The notes under the pieces are model-generated. The model saw only the letters and a list, made by a program, of their open reading frames with translations. It was not told the DNA's origin and did not search any database. This document shows, one piece after another, positions 1 through 11,563 of a stretch of 64,000 bases of DNA; the first letter of the stretch is position 1, and each line of letters begins with the position of its first letter. The stretch comes from Viola odorata (taxonomy: Eukaryota; Streptophyta; Magnoliopsida; Malpighiales; Violaceae). The stretch is from contig OY829542.1 of NCBI GenBank assembly GCA_963691705.1, positions 46,603,002 through 46,667,001 on the forward strand, in the 5' to 3' direction. The position numbers and the translations under genes were made by a program.

Positions 1-1425
1 AAAGAATCGCGCGTCCCATCTTTGGAGATGTGCGTGCGCGTTTCCTCGTATAAAGCTTTTTCTTTTGATTAGTTTGGTTATGGAAATTGGGGGCCCGTTT
101 TGGGCTTTTTGGGCTGCAACTTGAGTGTATGAGTGGGCGGCCCATTTGAATACCGTAGCAAAAAGCCTCAAAAAATATTTCGTAAGACATCTTGTTTTCA
201 ATCATATTCGATATGGGTTGACTAATCCAGAACTCATTATATATAAATGATTAAAGTGATATAAAATTTATAGATAGTTATCTTCCCAAAACAATTGATC
301 TTCACTTAATTTGGTGTTTTTGTTTAACCTTTAACACAAGGAAAAATGGAGAGAAGAGTTATGGTAAATAAATTACTGAATCAAATTTGGCCTTTCGATA
401 AAACTATATAAAAAATTATATAGTTTACAAAATGTTACACTTAACTTTTATATTTTAAGAGTTTGCAATATGTAGTTTTTTAAAGTTATAATTTTAACTT
501 TTATTTTAATAGTTAATAAATTCAAATGTAATAGTAGCAAATAGCAAAAATTTTCAAAATTCGGTAAAAAAATGTAACAAATATAGTATGACTTAAGATA
601 GTGAAAAAAATTAGTTTATGTTTTTTACAATTTGTTTTAAAATTATTATTTTTTTTTAATATTTTCAATGAAGTGGATTTTTTTATATTTGTTACATTTT
701 CCCTCAAATTTGCACATTTTGATGATTTTCTTACCATTTTTTTTATAAAAAAAGACTTTTAAAAAGGTTAAAATTGTAACTTTTCAGGAAACTATATGGT
801 TGACATTGCAAAAATTTAAATTATAGAAGTTAAGTGGAATATTTTATAAAATATAGATTTTTTTTATGTAATTTACTTTTTAATATTTTCTTATATATTT
901 TGTTTTGTTTTGGGGAATGATTAGTTGATGATGTTCATCTCTTAACTTGATGTTGCACGGTTCCTCTTGGAAATATATCTTATTTTAACAGGTAAATTTT
1001 ACTTAGGTTTTTGCATTATGTAAAATTCTCATAGAAGTAAATAGTTAATTATCTAAAAAAAATCTCTCAACATTCTTTTTCATCTCTTTCGAATACTATG
1101 ATACACAATCGACGAAACTCATATAAATACATACAGTTCATACGAAGAAATATATCCGGTGATATGATATTACATTAGAGCGAAATATAATTAACTAACC
1201 TAAATTATAGTAACTAGTTAAATATAATCCACTGTGGATAAATATATTAGCAAATAGAAGATTAAAAAATATACTGTTTTTTACTCGTTAAGCCAGCAAA
1301 AAGAGAAAAAAAAAAAGAAAAAAGCCGCTGAACAGTGAACATCCCTACTTTAAGTTTTTAGTTTACACAACATTGAGATTTCCTCCCTCCTCCTTCTCTC
1401 TCCACCCTTATCCCTTCCTAAAACC
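1..1425. other. AT-rich intergenic region upstream of TOC75
   Basis: I see no convincing gene here. Around 90-170 several GGGCT/GCCCA words occur, of the kind found in plant housekeeping promoters. Roughly 363-885 is a foldback repeat (separate entry). The last 50 bases before 1426 are a pyrimidine-rich leader (TCCTCC and CTCTCT runs), typical of a 5' UTR for a highly expressed plastid-protein gene. No clear TATA box could be assigned. Confidence 0.6.
363..885. repeat. Foldback / long inverted-repeat element
   Basis: The left arm (about 410-520, containing TTACACTTAACTTTTATA) is matched imperfectly by the reverse complement of the right arm (about 760-880, containing AGAAGTTAAGTGGAATA). A second inner pair is AAATGTAACAAATATA near 570 and TATATTTGTTACATTT near 684. 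The whole segment would therefore fold into one long hairpin. I could not find a clean target-site duplication. It may be an old MULE-type or foldback MITE; superfamily is not established. Confidence 0.45.
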
Positions 1426-4400
1426 ATGCCATCCTTCGCCGCTCTCGGCAACCTCCCCGGCAATTCTGTGCTGTTCTCCTCCTCTTCCTCTTCCATCACC
1501 TCCCGCCGCAGACCAAGCGCCACTCCCGCTCCACGCCATTCCTCCGTCAAGTGCGACTTACCTACCTCCTCCTCTTCCGTCCCTTCTCCTTCTATAAACC
1601 CTAAACCCTCCAAAAAGCCCCGGGATTTCTCCCTCCTCAAATCCCTCTCCACACCCCTTGCCATCGCCGGAGTCTCTGCGGTATCCCTACTCATCCACCT
1701 CACCCCCGTCACCAACGGCCCCAACAACTTCAATGGTGGGAACGGCGACTGGTTTGGCGGCGGCGGATGGGGCGGCGACGGCGGAGGAGGAGATGGTGGC
1801 ACCGGGGAAGGAGAGCTCTGGAAAAGATTCTTCACCCCTGCCACAGCGAATGCCGACGAGGAGCAGAATCCGGAGTGGGACACTCATGGGTTGCCTGCAA
1901 ACATCATTGTCCAGCTGAACAAGCTCAGCGGGTTCAAGAAGTACAAGGTTTCTGAAATCTTCTTCCTTGATAAGAGGAGAGGGTCCAAGGTTGGTATCGA
2001 AGACCCATTCTTCGAGATGGTTTCGCTCCGACCGGGAGGGATTTACAACAAAGCACAGCTGCAGAAGGAGCTGGAATCACTGGCCACCTGTGGGATGTTT
2101 GAGAAGGTTGATCTGGATGGAAAAACAAACCCTGACGGGACATTGGGGATTACAATTTCGTTCACTGAAAGCACATGGCAATCGGCTGACAAGTTTAGGT
2201 GCATTAATGTTGGATTGATGCCTCAGTCGAAGCCCATCGAAATGGATCCGGATATGACTGATAAGGAGAAGTTGGATTATTATAGGAGTCAGGAAAAAGA
2301 TTATAGGAGGAGGATAGAGAAGGCGAGGCCATGTTTGTTGCCAGCTGAGGTGCATAGGGAGGTGCAAATGATGTTGAAGGAGCACGGGAAGGTCAGTGCA
2401 AGGTTGCTGCAGAAGATAAGGGATAGGGTGCAGAAATGGTATCATGATGAAGGGTATGCATGCGCACAAGTTGTTAATTTTGGAAATTTGAATACCAGAG
2501 AGGTGGTTTGTGAGGTGGTTGAAGGGGATGTTACCCAGTTGGTTATTCAGTATCTTGATAAGCTTGGGAATGTAGTAGAAGGGCAGACACAAGTTCCTGT
2601 TGTGAAGAGAGAGTTGCCAAGACAGGTGATCTTAAATGGATGTTTTTTAAGTTTATTTGTGTGTGTTTTGCCTTTACTATATGAATATGTAACGATATTG
2701 GTTTCTTCTTTCTGGTTTCACCTGTTTGGTTCGGCAGAACTTGTTTTCTTAAAAGTTGTGTTTTGATTTGTTATTACTTTATTGGTTAAAAACAGCTTCG
2801 ACAAGGTCAAGTTTTTAACATCGAAGCTGGGAAACAAGCTCTAAGGAACATCAACTCCCTTGCCTTGTTTTCAAATATTGAAGTGAATCCAAGGCCTGAC
2901 GAGAAGAATGAGGGAGGAATTATTGTTGAGATAAAGCTTAAAGAATTAGAGCCAAAGTCAGCTGAAGTCAGTACTGAGTGGAGTATTGTTCCTGGCCGTG
3001 GAGGACGCCCCACATTGGTATGCATGTCCATCTATGTTCTCGTCAGTTTCATTTGAGTGTTTGCTCCCCAAAACCAATTTCTAACTGTATAGCATGTTAC
3101 TTGTAGGCTTCATTCCAGCCTGGTGGAACTGTTTCCTTTGAACATAGAAATATTGCAGGGCTAAACCGATCCATTCTTGGTTCAATAACCACCAGCAATT
3201 TCTTCCTTCCTCAGGTAATGTCTCATAAGTTATACATTTGTTGTTCTCATAATGGAATGGGATGATTTGTTGTCACACTAGCTTACTTCTATTTACTTTT
3301 GGTGTCCATTTGTTATCTTCTTCTCAGGATGATCTTTCTTTTAAGCTTGAGTATGTTCATCCATATTTGGATGGTGTAACTAATCCACGCAACCGTACTC
3401 TTCGAACAAGCTGCTTCAACAGCCGGAAACTGAGTCCAGTCTTCACTGGTGGGCCAGGAGTGGATGAAGTCCCTCCTATATGGGTTGATCGAGCTGGACT
3501 TAAAGCTAACATAACAGAGGTGATTCAGCATGCACCTTTTGATGCTCTATCTTTTATGTATGATCTTTCTGTGGTCCAATATTTCCTAAGGGTGCTTGTT
3601 GATGTGAGCCAAACAGAATTTTACCCGTCAGAGCAAATTCACCTATGGACTTGTGATGGAAGAGATAACAACACGCGATGAAAGTAGTCATATATCTGCT
3701 AATGGTCAAAGAGTGTTACCAACTGGAGGAATTAGTGCAGATGGGCCTCCAACAACTCTCAGTGGCACTGGCATTGACCGGATGGCATTTTTGCAGGCAA
3801 ATATAACGCGTGATAACACCAAATTTGTTAATGGGGCTGTGGTTGGTGAGAGGAATGTATTCCAGGTTAGCTCCTATCCTGATAGTGTTCAGATTGTTTT
3901 GGAAACCAACAGCTGTTTTGTCAAACATCTAGCTGATTTTGTGCTGTACTAATTGGTGAGTATGTTGTTTTTGTGGCCTTTTCTTAAACTGCCATGCGCT
4001 CCCTCATCTTGTTTTAAGGTCTGGCTCCTTGCTTATTCTTTTTCAAAGGGATTATTGATGAGGGGATCCACTCAGTCAATGGAGCATCTCCCTCTCATTT
4101 TAGTTCTTCATAATTGGAGTGTTAGTACCTAAACATGAGAGTGAGGTTGCAATCAGAAATCTAGCTGCTAGGTTTAATGAAAAGTTGATAGATAGTGCAT
4201 GCATTTTTCATGCAAGTTGTTTTCTTGAGTTGCAATGCTTTTATCATGTTTCTTTGTCTTGTATTAAACTTTTGATAAAAGAGGGATGTCCCATATGGTC
4301 TGAAGTGCTTCACATGGTATTATAATTGTTTTGTTGTTTAAAACTTTGGTGGCTATATTCAGTTATTTGGGTTAACTAATGTATGCACCAGAACACATGT

Positions 4401-5083
4401 TCATTTCATTTGTGTGACTTACATTTGTAATACGCTTACTACCTGGGTGACCTGCTTATATTTGTGGATGCATTGCAGGTGGACCAAGGGCTTGGCGTTG
4501 GCAGCAAGTTTCCATTCTTTAACCGCCACCAGCTAACATTGACACGATTTATCCAGTTGATGGAGGTGGAAGAAGGTGCTGGAAAACCACCACCACCGGT
4601 ACTAGTACTTCATGGCCATTATGGTGGCTGTGTTGGAGACCTTCCAAGTTATGATGCTTTTACCCTTGGGGGACCTTATTCTGTGAGAGGTTACAACATG
4701 GGAGAGTTGGGAGCTGCCAGGAACATCGTTGAGGTATGTATTGCTGTTTCATGTCAAAATAGAGAGTGAGAGTTGTTACAATAACTTGTCTGCTAATGTC
4801 AGATTGATGACTAACTTTTGATTTTGTTCCCCAATGTGTGTAGCTTGGAGCTGAGATACGGGTCCCTGTTAAAAGCACACATGTATACGCATTTGCAGAA
4901 CATGGCAATGATCTAGGAACATCGAAGGATGTTAAGGGGAACCCCACAGAGGTCTATCGGCGAATGGGTCATGGTTCATCTTATGGTCTTGGCGTGAAGT
5001 TGGGTTTAGTACGAGCTGAATATGCCGTGGATCATAACACTGGCACAGGTGCATTGTTCTTCCGGTTCGGGGAGAGATATTAG
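1426..5083 (+). CDS. TOC75: TOC75, chloroplast outer-envelope protein translocation channel
   Basis: This encodes the Omp85-type beta-barrel channel of the TOC complex, which imports nuclear-encoded preproteins across the outer chloroplast envelope. Seven exons join in frame with GT-AG introns: 1426-2625, 2796-3017, 3107-3214, 3328-3519, 3617-3865, 4479-4733 and 4844-5083, giving about 821 residues, normal for the family. Residues 1-70 are a Ser/Pro-rich transit peptide. Residues 103-128 are the Gly-rich stretch of the bipartite envelope signal. An Ala-Asn-Ala at 141-143 is the likely envelope peptidase cleavage site before the mature start (DEEQNPEWD). POTRA repeats follow (from about 165), then the barrel, with the conserved segment GGPYSVRGYNMGE in exon 6 and a C-terminal strand ending RFGERY. 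The ATG at 1426 is the first in frame after the pyrimidine-rich leader. The gene appears intact and converges on the J-domain gene. Confidence 0.95.
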
Positions 5084-5707
5084 ATCTGGTTCAGCTACAT
5101 ATATTCGCTTAGTAGAATCAGCCAATAGGTTTTTGCCGGAACTGCCAGAGTTTTGGATCTATCGAGATCTATGAGATTGTTAGCACTGGATATATTATAT
5201 CGTATCATTAATCGAGTGACTTCTTTTTTCATGTCAATTCCCTTTATTGCTTTTCGGAATCTCCTTTTCACTTACATTGGCCTCTGTAATAATAGAGATG
5301 CTGGCAGTGTGTGGTTCATCGAGACATTTGAGTGTCTTAAGTTTTGCAACTTATGTTTGTTTTGGTGATATCAAGTGAACTTGAAAGTTACATAATCTTA
5401 AGTTTGTAATAAAAATGGAGATGCATTTCACTCACTTTTTACACTACAAGAAAATTTGGCTAGTTAAGTTGAAGATTACAACAGAATTACAAACATATCC
5501 AGTATCTACAAAATTTATCTACAATGGCTAAACCCTAGAAATGACAGAATTGGCACTTTGAGAACTTTTTTTACCAAGTAGCTGTTGTCTGTTGAAAGTT
5601 AATGAATGAGAGCTTCAGTGAATCAGTTAATGTTATCCCCAACCTTTCTTAGGTTTGGAGATAACTGCCTTTCGAACATGTTTCGATGCGCAATGCTCAT
5701 TTTCTTG
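5084..5707. other. Convergent 3' region between TOC75 and the J-domain gene
   Basis: Presumed 3' UTRs of two tail-to-tail genes. An AATAAAAATG near 5407 is a plausible plus-strand polyadenylation signal for TOC75. I see no further gene. Confidence 0.5.
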
Positions 5708-8142
5708 CTAGAGTCCTAATTCCTTCTTCAACTTGGCAAGAGTAGTTTCGATTTCGTCGATATTATCTTCAATGCTGCTACCCTTGTCATCTTCATTACG
5801 AACACTTTCTCCTGATCTCTTCGTGGAATCATAAAATGACTTGTTGTCAACCTGCACATCTGTTATGTTGAGTTCTTTCTCGAGAAATTCCACAAATTCT
5901 TCCCCTATTTCCTGCCAAGTGAGATTGAATAGCATGTGAGACTTTCACTATCATTTTTACTTCATGGATCATCCATTTGAGTTTTGTGATTAATTTCCAG
6001 GGAGAATAACAAACGAATAGCATATACGTAGCACCCCGCAACAGAACCATACCGAGAGTTCTTCCCATAGGCTCTTTGGCTTCCCTTGTGATGAAGCACT
6101 AGCTTCCCAATTCCGGAACTCGTCTTGGAGGTCTCTGAAGAAGTCCCCTGCAACACCAATACGAGACCAAGATCAATACATAAAGACGGGATTTGCTTGA
6201 TTGTAAGGGAAGAAGGTAAAGAAAAGAAAATATGACGAACATATTAGAAACGAATTAAAGCAACATTTTATGATCATGGCCGTCACGTAAACAATCCAAA
6301 CTACCTATTGTTATCTGAACATCCCTCACAAAATTACCTGCAGCATAAAGTGGTCAAGTATAAGAACAATAGAATCTAATCCCTAATGAAGGATTAACAA
6401 TTAAGAAGAATAATTCCACAACATTCGCTTCACAGTTAAGGAGGATTTCCATCAGGAAATGCTAGAAAAAGACGATTTGAAGACAGTAAAGGAAACTCAT
6501 GCATCACAAGTCACTAACTCAAGCACGCTGCGCTACATAAAGTTAGCCAGTGGGATTATTAGGGGACAGGAGTTGGTAGAGACCAACATAAAGCCTCAAG
6601 TTTTTCCCGTGGTGTGAGTATAGGTGCCAAAAGAGTCAAAGGTTCTGATGTCATTGCTAGAACATAAGCCTTACAGAAGTATTTAGAAAGAAGGACTTCT
6701 GACCGAAAACTATGACATTCAAAACACTCCTTCATAGTAAGTGTGTCAAAGTCACTGAACCAAAATTCCCAAGGAATTTTCTCTTTCACAACAATTATAA
6801 AAATGACTAGGTTTAGGAGAATCAGGTTGGTCCATCATCCTGATCTATCCTCTAACACAGGTCTGCAAGGTTGAATTCCATGTCAATAAGTACCGTTGCA
6901 GATCGTTCAAAGCCAACTTGACAGAACACTAAAGTCTGATAGAAATAGTCGACATCTAATGAGTTTAAATGGCATGAAGAAAGAGGAATATGGGATTCAA
7001 CAAGTATAAAACTCCTAAAAGCAAAATAACCAAATGGAATTTCACAAGTTTCATACGTATTTACCAAGTCCATAGAACTCTTCTTCATCTCGCGCGCTCC
7101 TGCTTTGAGTGCTAGAGTATGAAAAACCACCAGATGGGTTTCTACTCTCATACTTCCTCCGAGATTCAGAATTCAGCAGTGTATTATATGCATGCTTAAT
7201 CCTCATAAATTTCTCCCGGGCATTAGCCTGTACAACAAATTTTTTTTGATATAAGAGCCGATAGGTTGCACAAAGCAAAGTACTAAAACATTACAATGTA
7301 CAACAGGAGAAACTGCAGATCTAAACACAACATTCAATGCTAGGTATACCAATTAACAAACAAAATATGCTATAAGAAACTTTAATCCAACAAACTTTTC
7401 TAGCGGATTCAGATTCTTGCAAATCTTGAATATGAGAAAAAAATTTACTTCAAAATTGTGACCATTGCAACTTTTTTGCAAACCAAAAACAAACACTATC
7501 TACATTCTACAGCACATAGCTAGCTATAAAACAGTAATGCTCATGAATTTCAACAAGATTTCATACAATTAACTCAAACCAATTATATGCAGAAGAATAT
7601 GAGAGAATCTTCAAAATTGTTAACACTCCAACTTTCTTGCAAACCAAAACAAACACCATCTACATTCTACTACACATTGCTAGCTATAAAACAGTAAATA
7701 CTCATGGATAGTAACAAGATTTACATAATTTTACTTTAACAAACTGTAAACACACCAGCTGCTAAATAATCAAACAATCAAACAATACCTCTTTATTGAC
7801 ATCAGGGTGATACTTCAAAGCAAGTTTTCTGTAAGCCCTTTTGATTTCATCAGGAGTTGCCGAGGGAGACACACCCAAAACTTCATAAGGAGACTCTCTG
7901 CGGCTCGCTCCTATCCGGGTATGGAAAATGCTTCTCCCGTTCTTGAAATTCTTGAAGACTGGGGAAAAAGGATGAGGACCCAACAACAAAAGCAGGCCTA
8001 AACCACCTCCATAGCTACCTCTGCAGCAGAAGATAGATGGGTTTGCGCGATTTTGCAAGTAAAGACAGGATCTTGAAGAATTGTAAGGGAAAGAGCAGCT
8101 AAGATTGTGTGGTGGAGTTGGACGAAGAGTAAATCCGTGCAT
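5708..8142 (-). CDS. J-domain (DnaJ-like, type III) protein, probably plastid-targeted
   Basis: Four exons on the minus strand join in frame: 8142-7789, 7227-7065, 6147-6053 and 5911-5708, giving about 271 residues. The N-terminal 80 residues are rich in Ser, Arg and hydrophobics without acidic residues, as in a chloroplast transit peptide. The J domain covers about residues 84-147, with the invariant HPD at 112-114, helix II ([10 protein letters not shown]) and helix III ending in SRRKYES. It lacks the Gly/Phe and zinc-finger regions of type I DnaJ, so it is a type III co-chaperone expected to stimulate an Hsp70 ATPase. The acidic C-terminal half ends in a short predicted coiled coil ([17 protein letters not shown]). 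The intron between exons 2 and 3 is about 920 bp. All splice sites are GT-AG and phases agree. The exact orthologue was not identified. Confidence 0.85.
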
Positions 8143-9213
8143 GTTTCATGTGGGTTTGTCTTGGTCGCTCCAAAGAAATTGACGAAATTAGAGGTTTCTA
8201 TTGAGAGACCTGTCGTTTCCTGGATTCTTTTTGGTGCGAAATTTTGCTGCCCGGAGTCAAATTCATGGGCTGTGAATTATGCAATGTTGTTTTGAGTCAT
8301 GGGGCAATACAGGCCCAAAATACATTTCTAACATCATAATCTATTCTTTTTTTTTAAAATGATTTTTGGAAAAAAGAACAATTATATGTACAAATTCACA
8401 CACAAAAAATAATAAAAAAATAGCACAACTAAATTGTATAAGCTAGACAGCAATGACCCCCAAAATACGTTTCGATCTTACATGATTGAATTGTTCAATA
8501 TATTCTCAACTCAACCCGATTAAATTTAAATTTATTGCTTCGTGTCGTTTAGTTTGGTGCCATTTTGTGAGCAAAAAATGTGCAATTAAAATAATGCTGC
8601 TAATTTTTTTCTTCTCCCTTCTCTTGGTGGGTAAAGGAAATAAAGGAAGTTGGGAACATAAATTGATTTTGCATGAAGTATTTTTAGTTTAACTTGATAA
8701 CATCGACTCAGGAAATCTTCTTGTCGTACCTTTCTTGATTACAGTATGGCAGTGCGTCTTGTGGCAGTTAGTTGTTTTTTTACCCTGAAGCAAAACCCTA
8801 TGTTGGTTAGTTATAATGGTTATGGATTTCATGAATAGTTGGATGACAATTATCATTGCTTGTTAGTAATGAGAGGATGCTAAGATTGGTGACTTATGCA
8901 GCGTGGTTTACTTTTCCAATGAGAGATCCTCAACTTAAAATTCTTTGGCAATTTCTTTTGTTGCCTGAAATTACCATCCCATCTAGATACTGTGTTAGAT
9001 TAGGCAGGAAACCAAAGTTACAAAATATGGAAAACAACGTCTTGTATTAGCCTCATTCTCTACGTTTTTGTCTATTTCAAAAATTGGTATCCAAAACTTG
9101 TTACCAACTGGTGAGAGGAGGAGACCATTTTCAGAAACAAAATGAGGAGACAGCACTCATGTCATGAGATATGACAGTAGTGGTTCTCAGTTTCATCTCA
9201 AGAACATACAAAA
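8143..9213. other. Intergenic region, no gene seen
   Basis: This separates the J-domain gene start (minus) from the stop codon of the PATRONUS-like gene (minus). It presumably contains the J-domain gene promoter and the 3' UTR of the next gene. Only short unsupported reading frames occur. Confidence 0.5.
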
Positions 9214-10280
9214 TCAAACAGAAGAGTCGGTGTCAAAGCAGTCATTTTCTTGCTTCAGCACAAAGTTAACGTCTTCAAATTGCCAAGGAGAATCTGGAGG
9301 AGAATATGGAGGAGAATCTGGAGGAGATCTCCATTTAGCTAAAGACTTAAACCAATCAGAACACTCAGGCAGCAGTTCCGGGATGGGGAATTCATCATCC
9401 AGATCAATCTGCAGCAGAAACAAAGATGGGAGTGAAAAGAACATAAGAAAATCAAATATTAACATTTTTAACTTGATATATAGGTATAGTTCAGTTAATT
9501 ATGCATTCATATTTTGTTAAAAAGTGAATGGAAGTAAGAACAAATGCATTAACAAGAAGGATTACGTCCAAAAATCATCCCCTTTGTCTCAGATGATCAG
9601 CAGTAGATTCAGAATATGAATTGACAACAAAATGCTAATCAATAAAAAAGAAGCGCAAAGCTTCTTTGCAAAATGCAGTTTCGAATTGGAAGAATCACAA
9701 AATGATTTGAGTTATAAGAATTCTTGTTACTCAAAGAATGATGCAGATCCATACAGGTAATAAAGAAGCCATTGTACTTACCTATCGCACCCCATTTTAC
9801 ATTATCATAAAGACGGAAAGAAGCAATGTCCATTGTAGACTTCCGTGACTCGATGCATTTTGTATGATCATGCAGAAACCCCTCCTCAAATACATTAAAC
9901 TTCTCAGCTACATTAAACTCCTCAGCTACATTAAACTCTAAGTTCCTTTTCCTTGTCGATGCCTTGGACTTGAGAGGTGCTTTATTTGTAATGTCACTGA
10001 GAGCTTTACCGCTTCCTAACCCACGTCCATCCTTCTTGGCAGCTGCTTTTGTACTCTTAACATTCCCATCAAAAGCAGAACCTGCAACAACAATAATGAT
10101 TGGGAAAGATTGAGAAAATTATTACAGATCGAGTAGGATCACAACAATGTAGCCAAATATATATGTCTATAGAAGGAGTATGTAATCTTCCAAACATCAA
10201 TCAGATGGCAAAGATGGATTACCATTAAAACGAATATTTAAATTCTGATCATGAAGCATGCCACCAGTTTTGGATGCCAT
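9214..10280 (-). CDS. PANS: PATRONUS-like securin/cohesion-protector protein
   Basis: Three exons: 10280-10223 (starts MASKTGGML), 10081 down to about 9801 or 9782, and 9408-9214, giving about 177 residues. Recognisable family features are a basic KALSDITNK segment, the FLHDHTKCIES motif in the centre, and a C-terminal FKSLAKWRSPPDSPPYSPP block followed by WQFEDVNFVLK. PATRONUS proteins protect centromeric cohesion in plant meiosis and mitosis by inhibiting separase and are APC/C substrates. The second donor is ambiguous. The strong GTAAGT site at 9781 leaves phase 1 and breaks the frame into exon 3, whereas GTAAAA at 9800 keeps phase 0, so either the latter is used or a small exon is missed. 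An in-frame FNVAE repeat (three imperfect copies, about residues 68-84) looks like a local tandem expansion. Family assignment is from motif recognition only. Confidence 0.7.
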
Positions 10281-11563
10281 GAGCTGTGTTTTTGCAAGCA
10301 GATTCTTCTAGTCACTTTTCTGCAGTTATGAATAAAAGCTATTACACGATAAATCATGTTGAAATAAAAGCAGGGTGTACCTTAAGAAGCATAAAATTTG
10401 TCTAAAAAAAGCAAGATCTAAGTTGCAGGAATACTAACTTGAACACAACAAGAAGAAAAGAACCCACATATGTTTCCCCCAAAAGGGAAGAAAAGCAACG
10501 AAATACAAACAAACATTTATCAGTATACTAAACAGGATTATGATCAGTAAAATAAGCACCAAAACAAGGAGAAAAGGAAAAGAATCACCAATGAAACGAA
10601 AACAAAAGGATGCGTAACTGCATCACCAATAAGTTTCTCCAGGCAAGTGACGAGACTTCTAAGATCTCAGACAAAGGGGTTTTAAACAAACAGCAGCAAC
10701 AGCAACAAGAAATCTCAAGAAATTAAAATTGGGTTTCCGCAGGTCATGAAAAAAAAAATCATTTATAATCTCTCTATCTTAAAACAAACCCTAATCTGAT
10801 TAACCTATGATGGAATTCATTTTCAGATCTCCCCTGTGATTGAAATTCATCGAGAATCTATCAGGGATTTCTTTCAATTTCTTGGAATTTCTCTAAATTG
10901 TCTTACTCTTGTCCATCGAACCAAACAGAAGAAATGAAGAAGAAAACTCACAGATGGGCTTTTGTTGCTTCTTTCTTCTCAGTTCTTCTTGCTCTTCTAC
11001 TTCACTTTAAATTTGCAGTCTTTCTCTTTCGATTTTTCCGCAATTTCTCTTTTTTTATCTTCGTTTTGCTTCACTCCTCCCTGAAAACACGATATATAAA
11101 TATATATATCTATCTATCTATAAGATGTTCGACCGACTCAATTCAATCCAAAGGAGAGTTGGATTTCTATTTTGAGAGGGAAACGTATTCCGATTTTCCA
11201 GTTTTCTTTTTTTATTCTTTTTCTTTTAAATTTATTTCTAAAATGTGCTGATTTATTTAGGACCCATATATATTAACCGGGCTAAGATTAATTACAAAAT
11301 TTAATTACAAAAAGGCCAACTGCTCATTAATATCCATATGCCCGACACTCCTGTCCAAGTTTAGAAGAGATATAAACAATATTTTTTATCCCATTTAATA
11401 AAAGGGTCGGGATCAGATTCGTTCCGCTTTCCGTGACAAATCCGATGGATTCTCGTCTGTCGATTTATTATTATTATTTTTACCACATTATTTAATTTAA
11501 AAAAATAATCATTTTTTTAAATCAAGCGATAGAAGAAATAAACGAATGACGTCATACAAATTA
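10281..11563. other. 5' leader and upstream region of the PATRONUS-like gene
   Basis: The minus-strand leader probably extends to about 11060 and may contain a 5' UTR intron: pyrimidine-rich tracts precede CAG on the minus strand near 10620. 11250-11563 is AT-rich with no gene seen. Confidence 0.4.
11092..11110 (-). promoter_or_regulatory. TATA-rich stretch, candidate promoter of the PATRONUS-like gene
   Basis: An alternating AT run (ATATATAAATATATATATC on the plus strand) reads as a TATA box in either direction. It lies about 30 bp beyond a plausible minus-strand start of the pyrimidine-rich leader. Simple AT repeats are common by chance, so this is tentative. Confidence 0.3.

Noticed and set aside
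1350..1883. 177-codon minus-strand frame opposite TOC75 exon 1
   Set aside because: It is the shadow of a GC-rich, Ser/Gly-rich coding exon; low complexity and no start context or domain.
7051..7278. Separate 75-codon gene with Met at 7278
   Set aside because: It is exon 2 of the J-domain gene extended into its upstream intron; splice sites and phase join it to exon 1.
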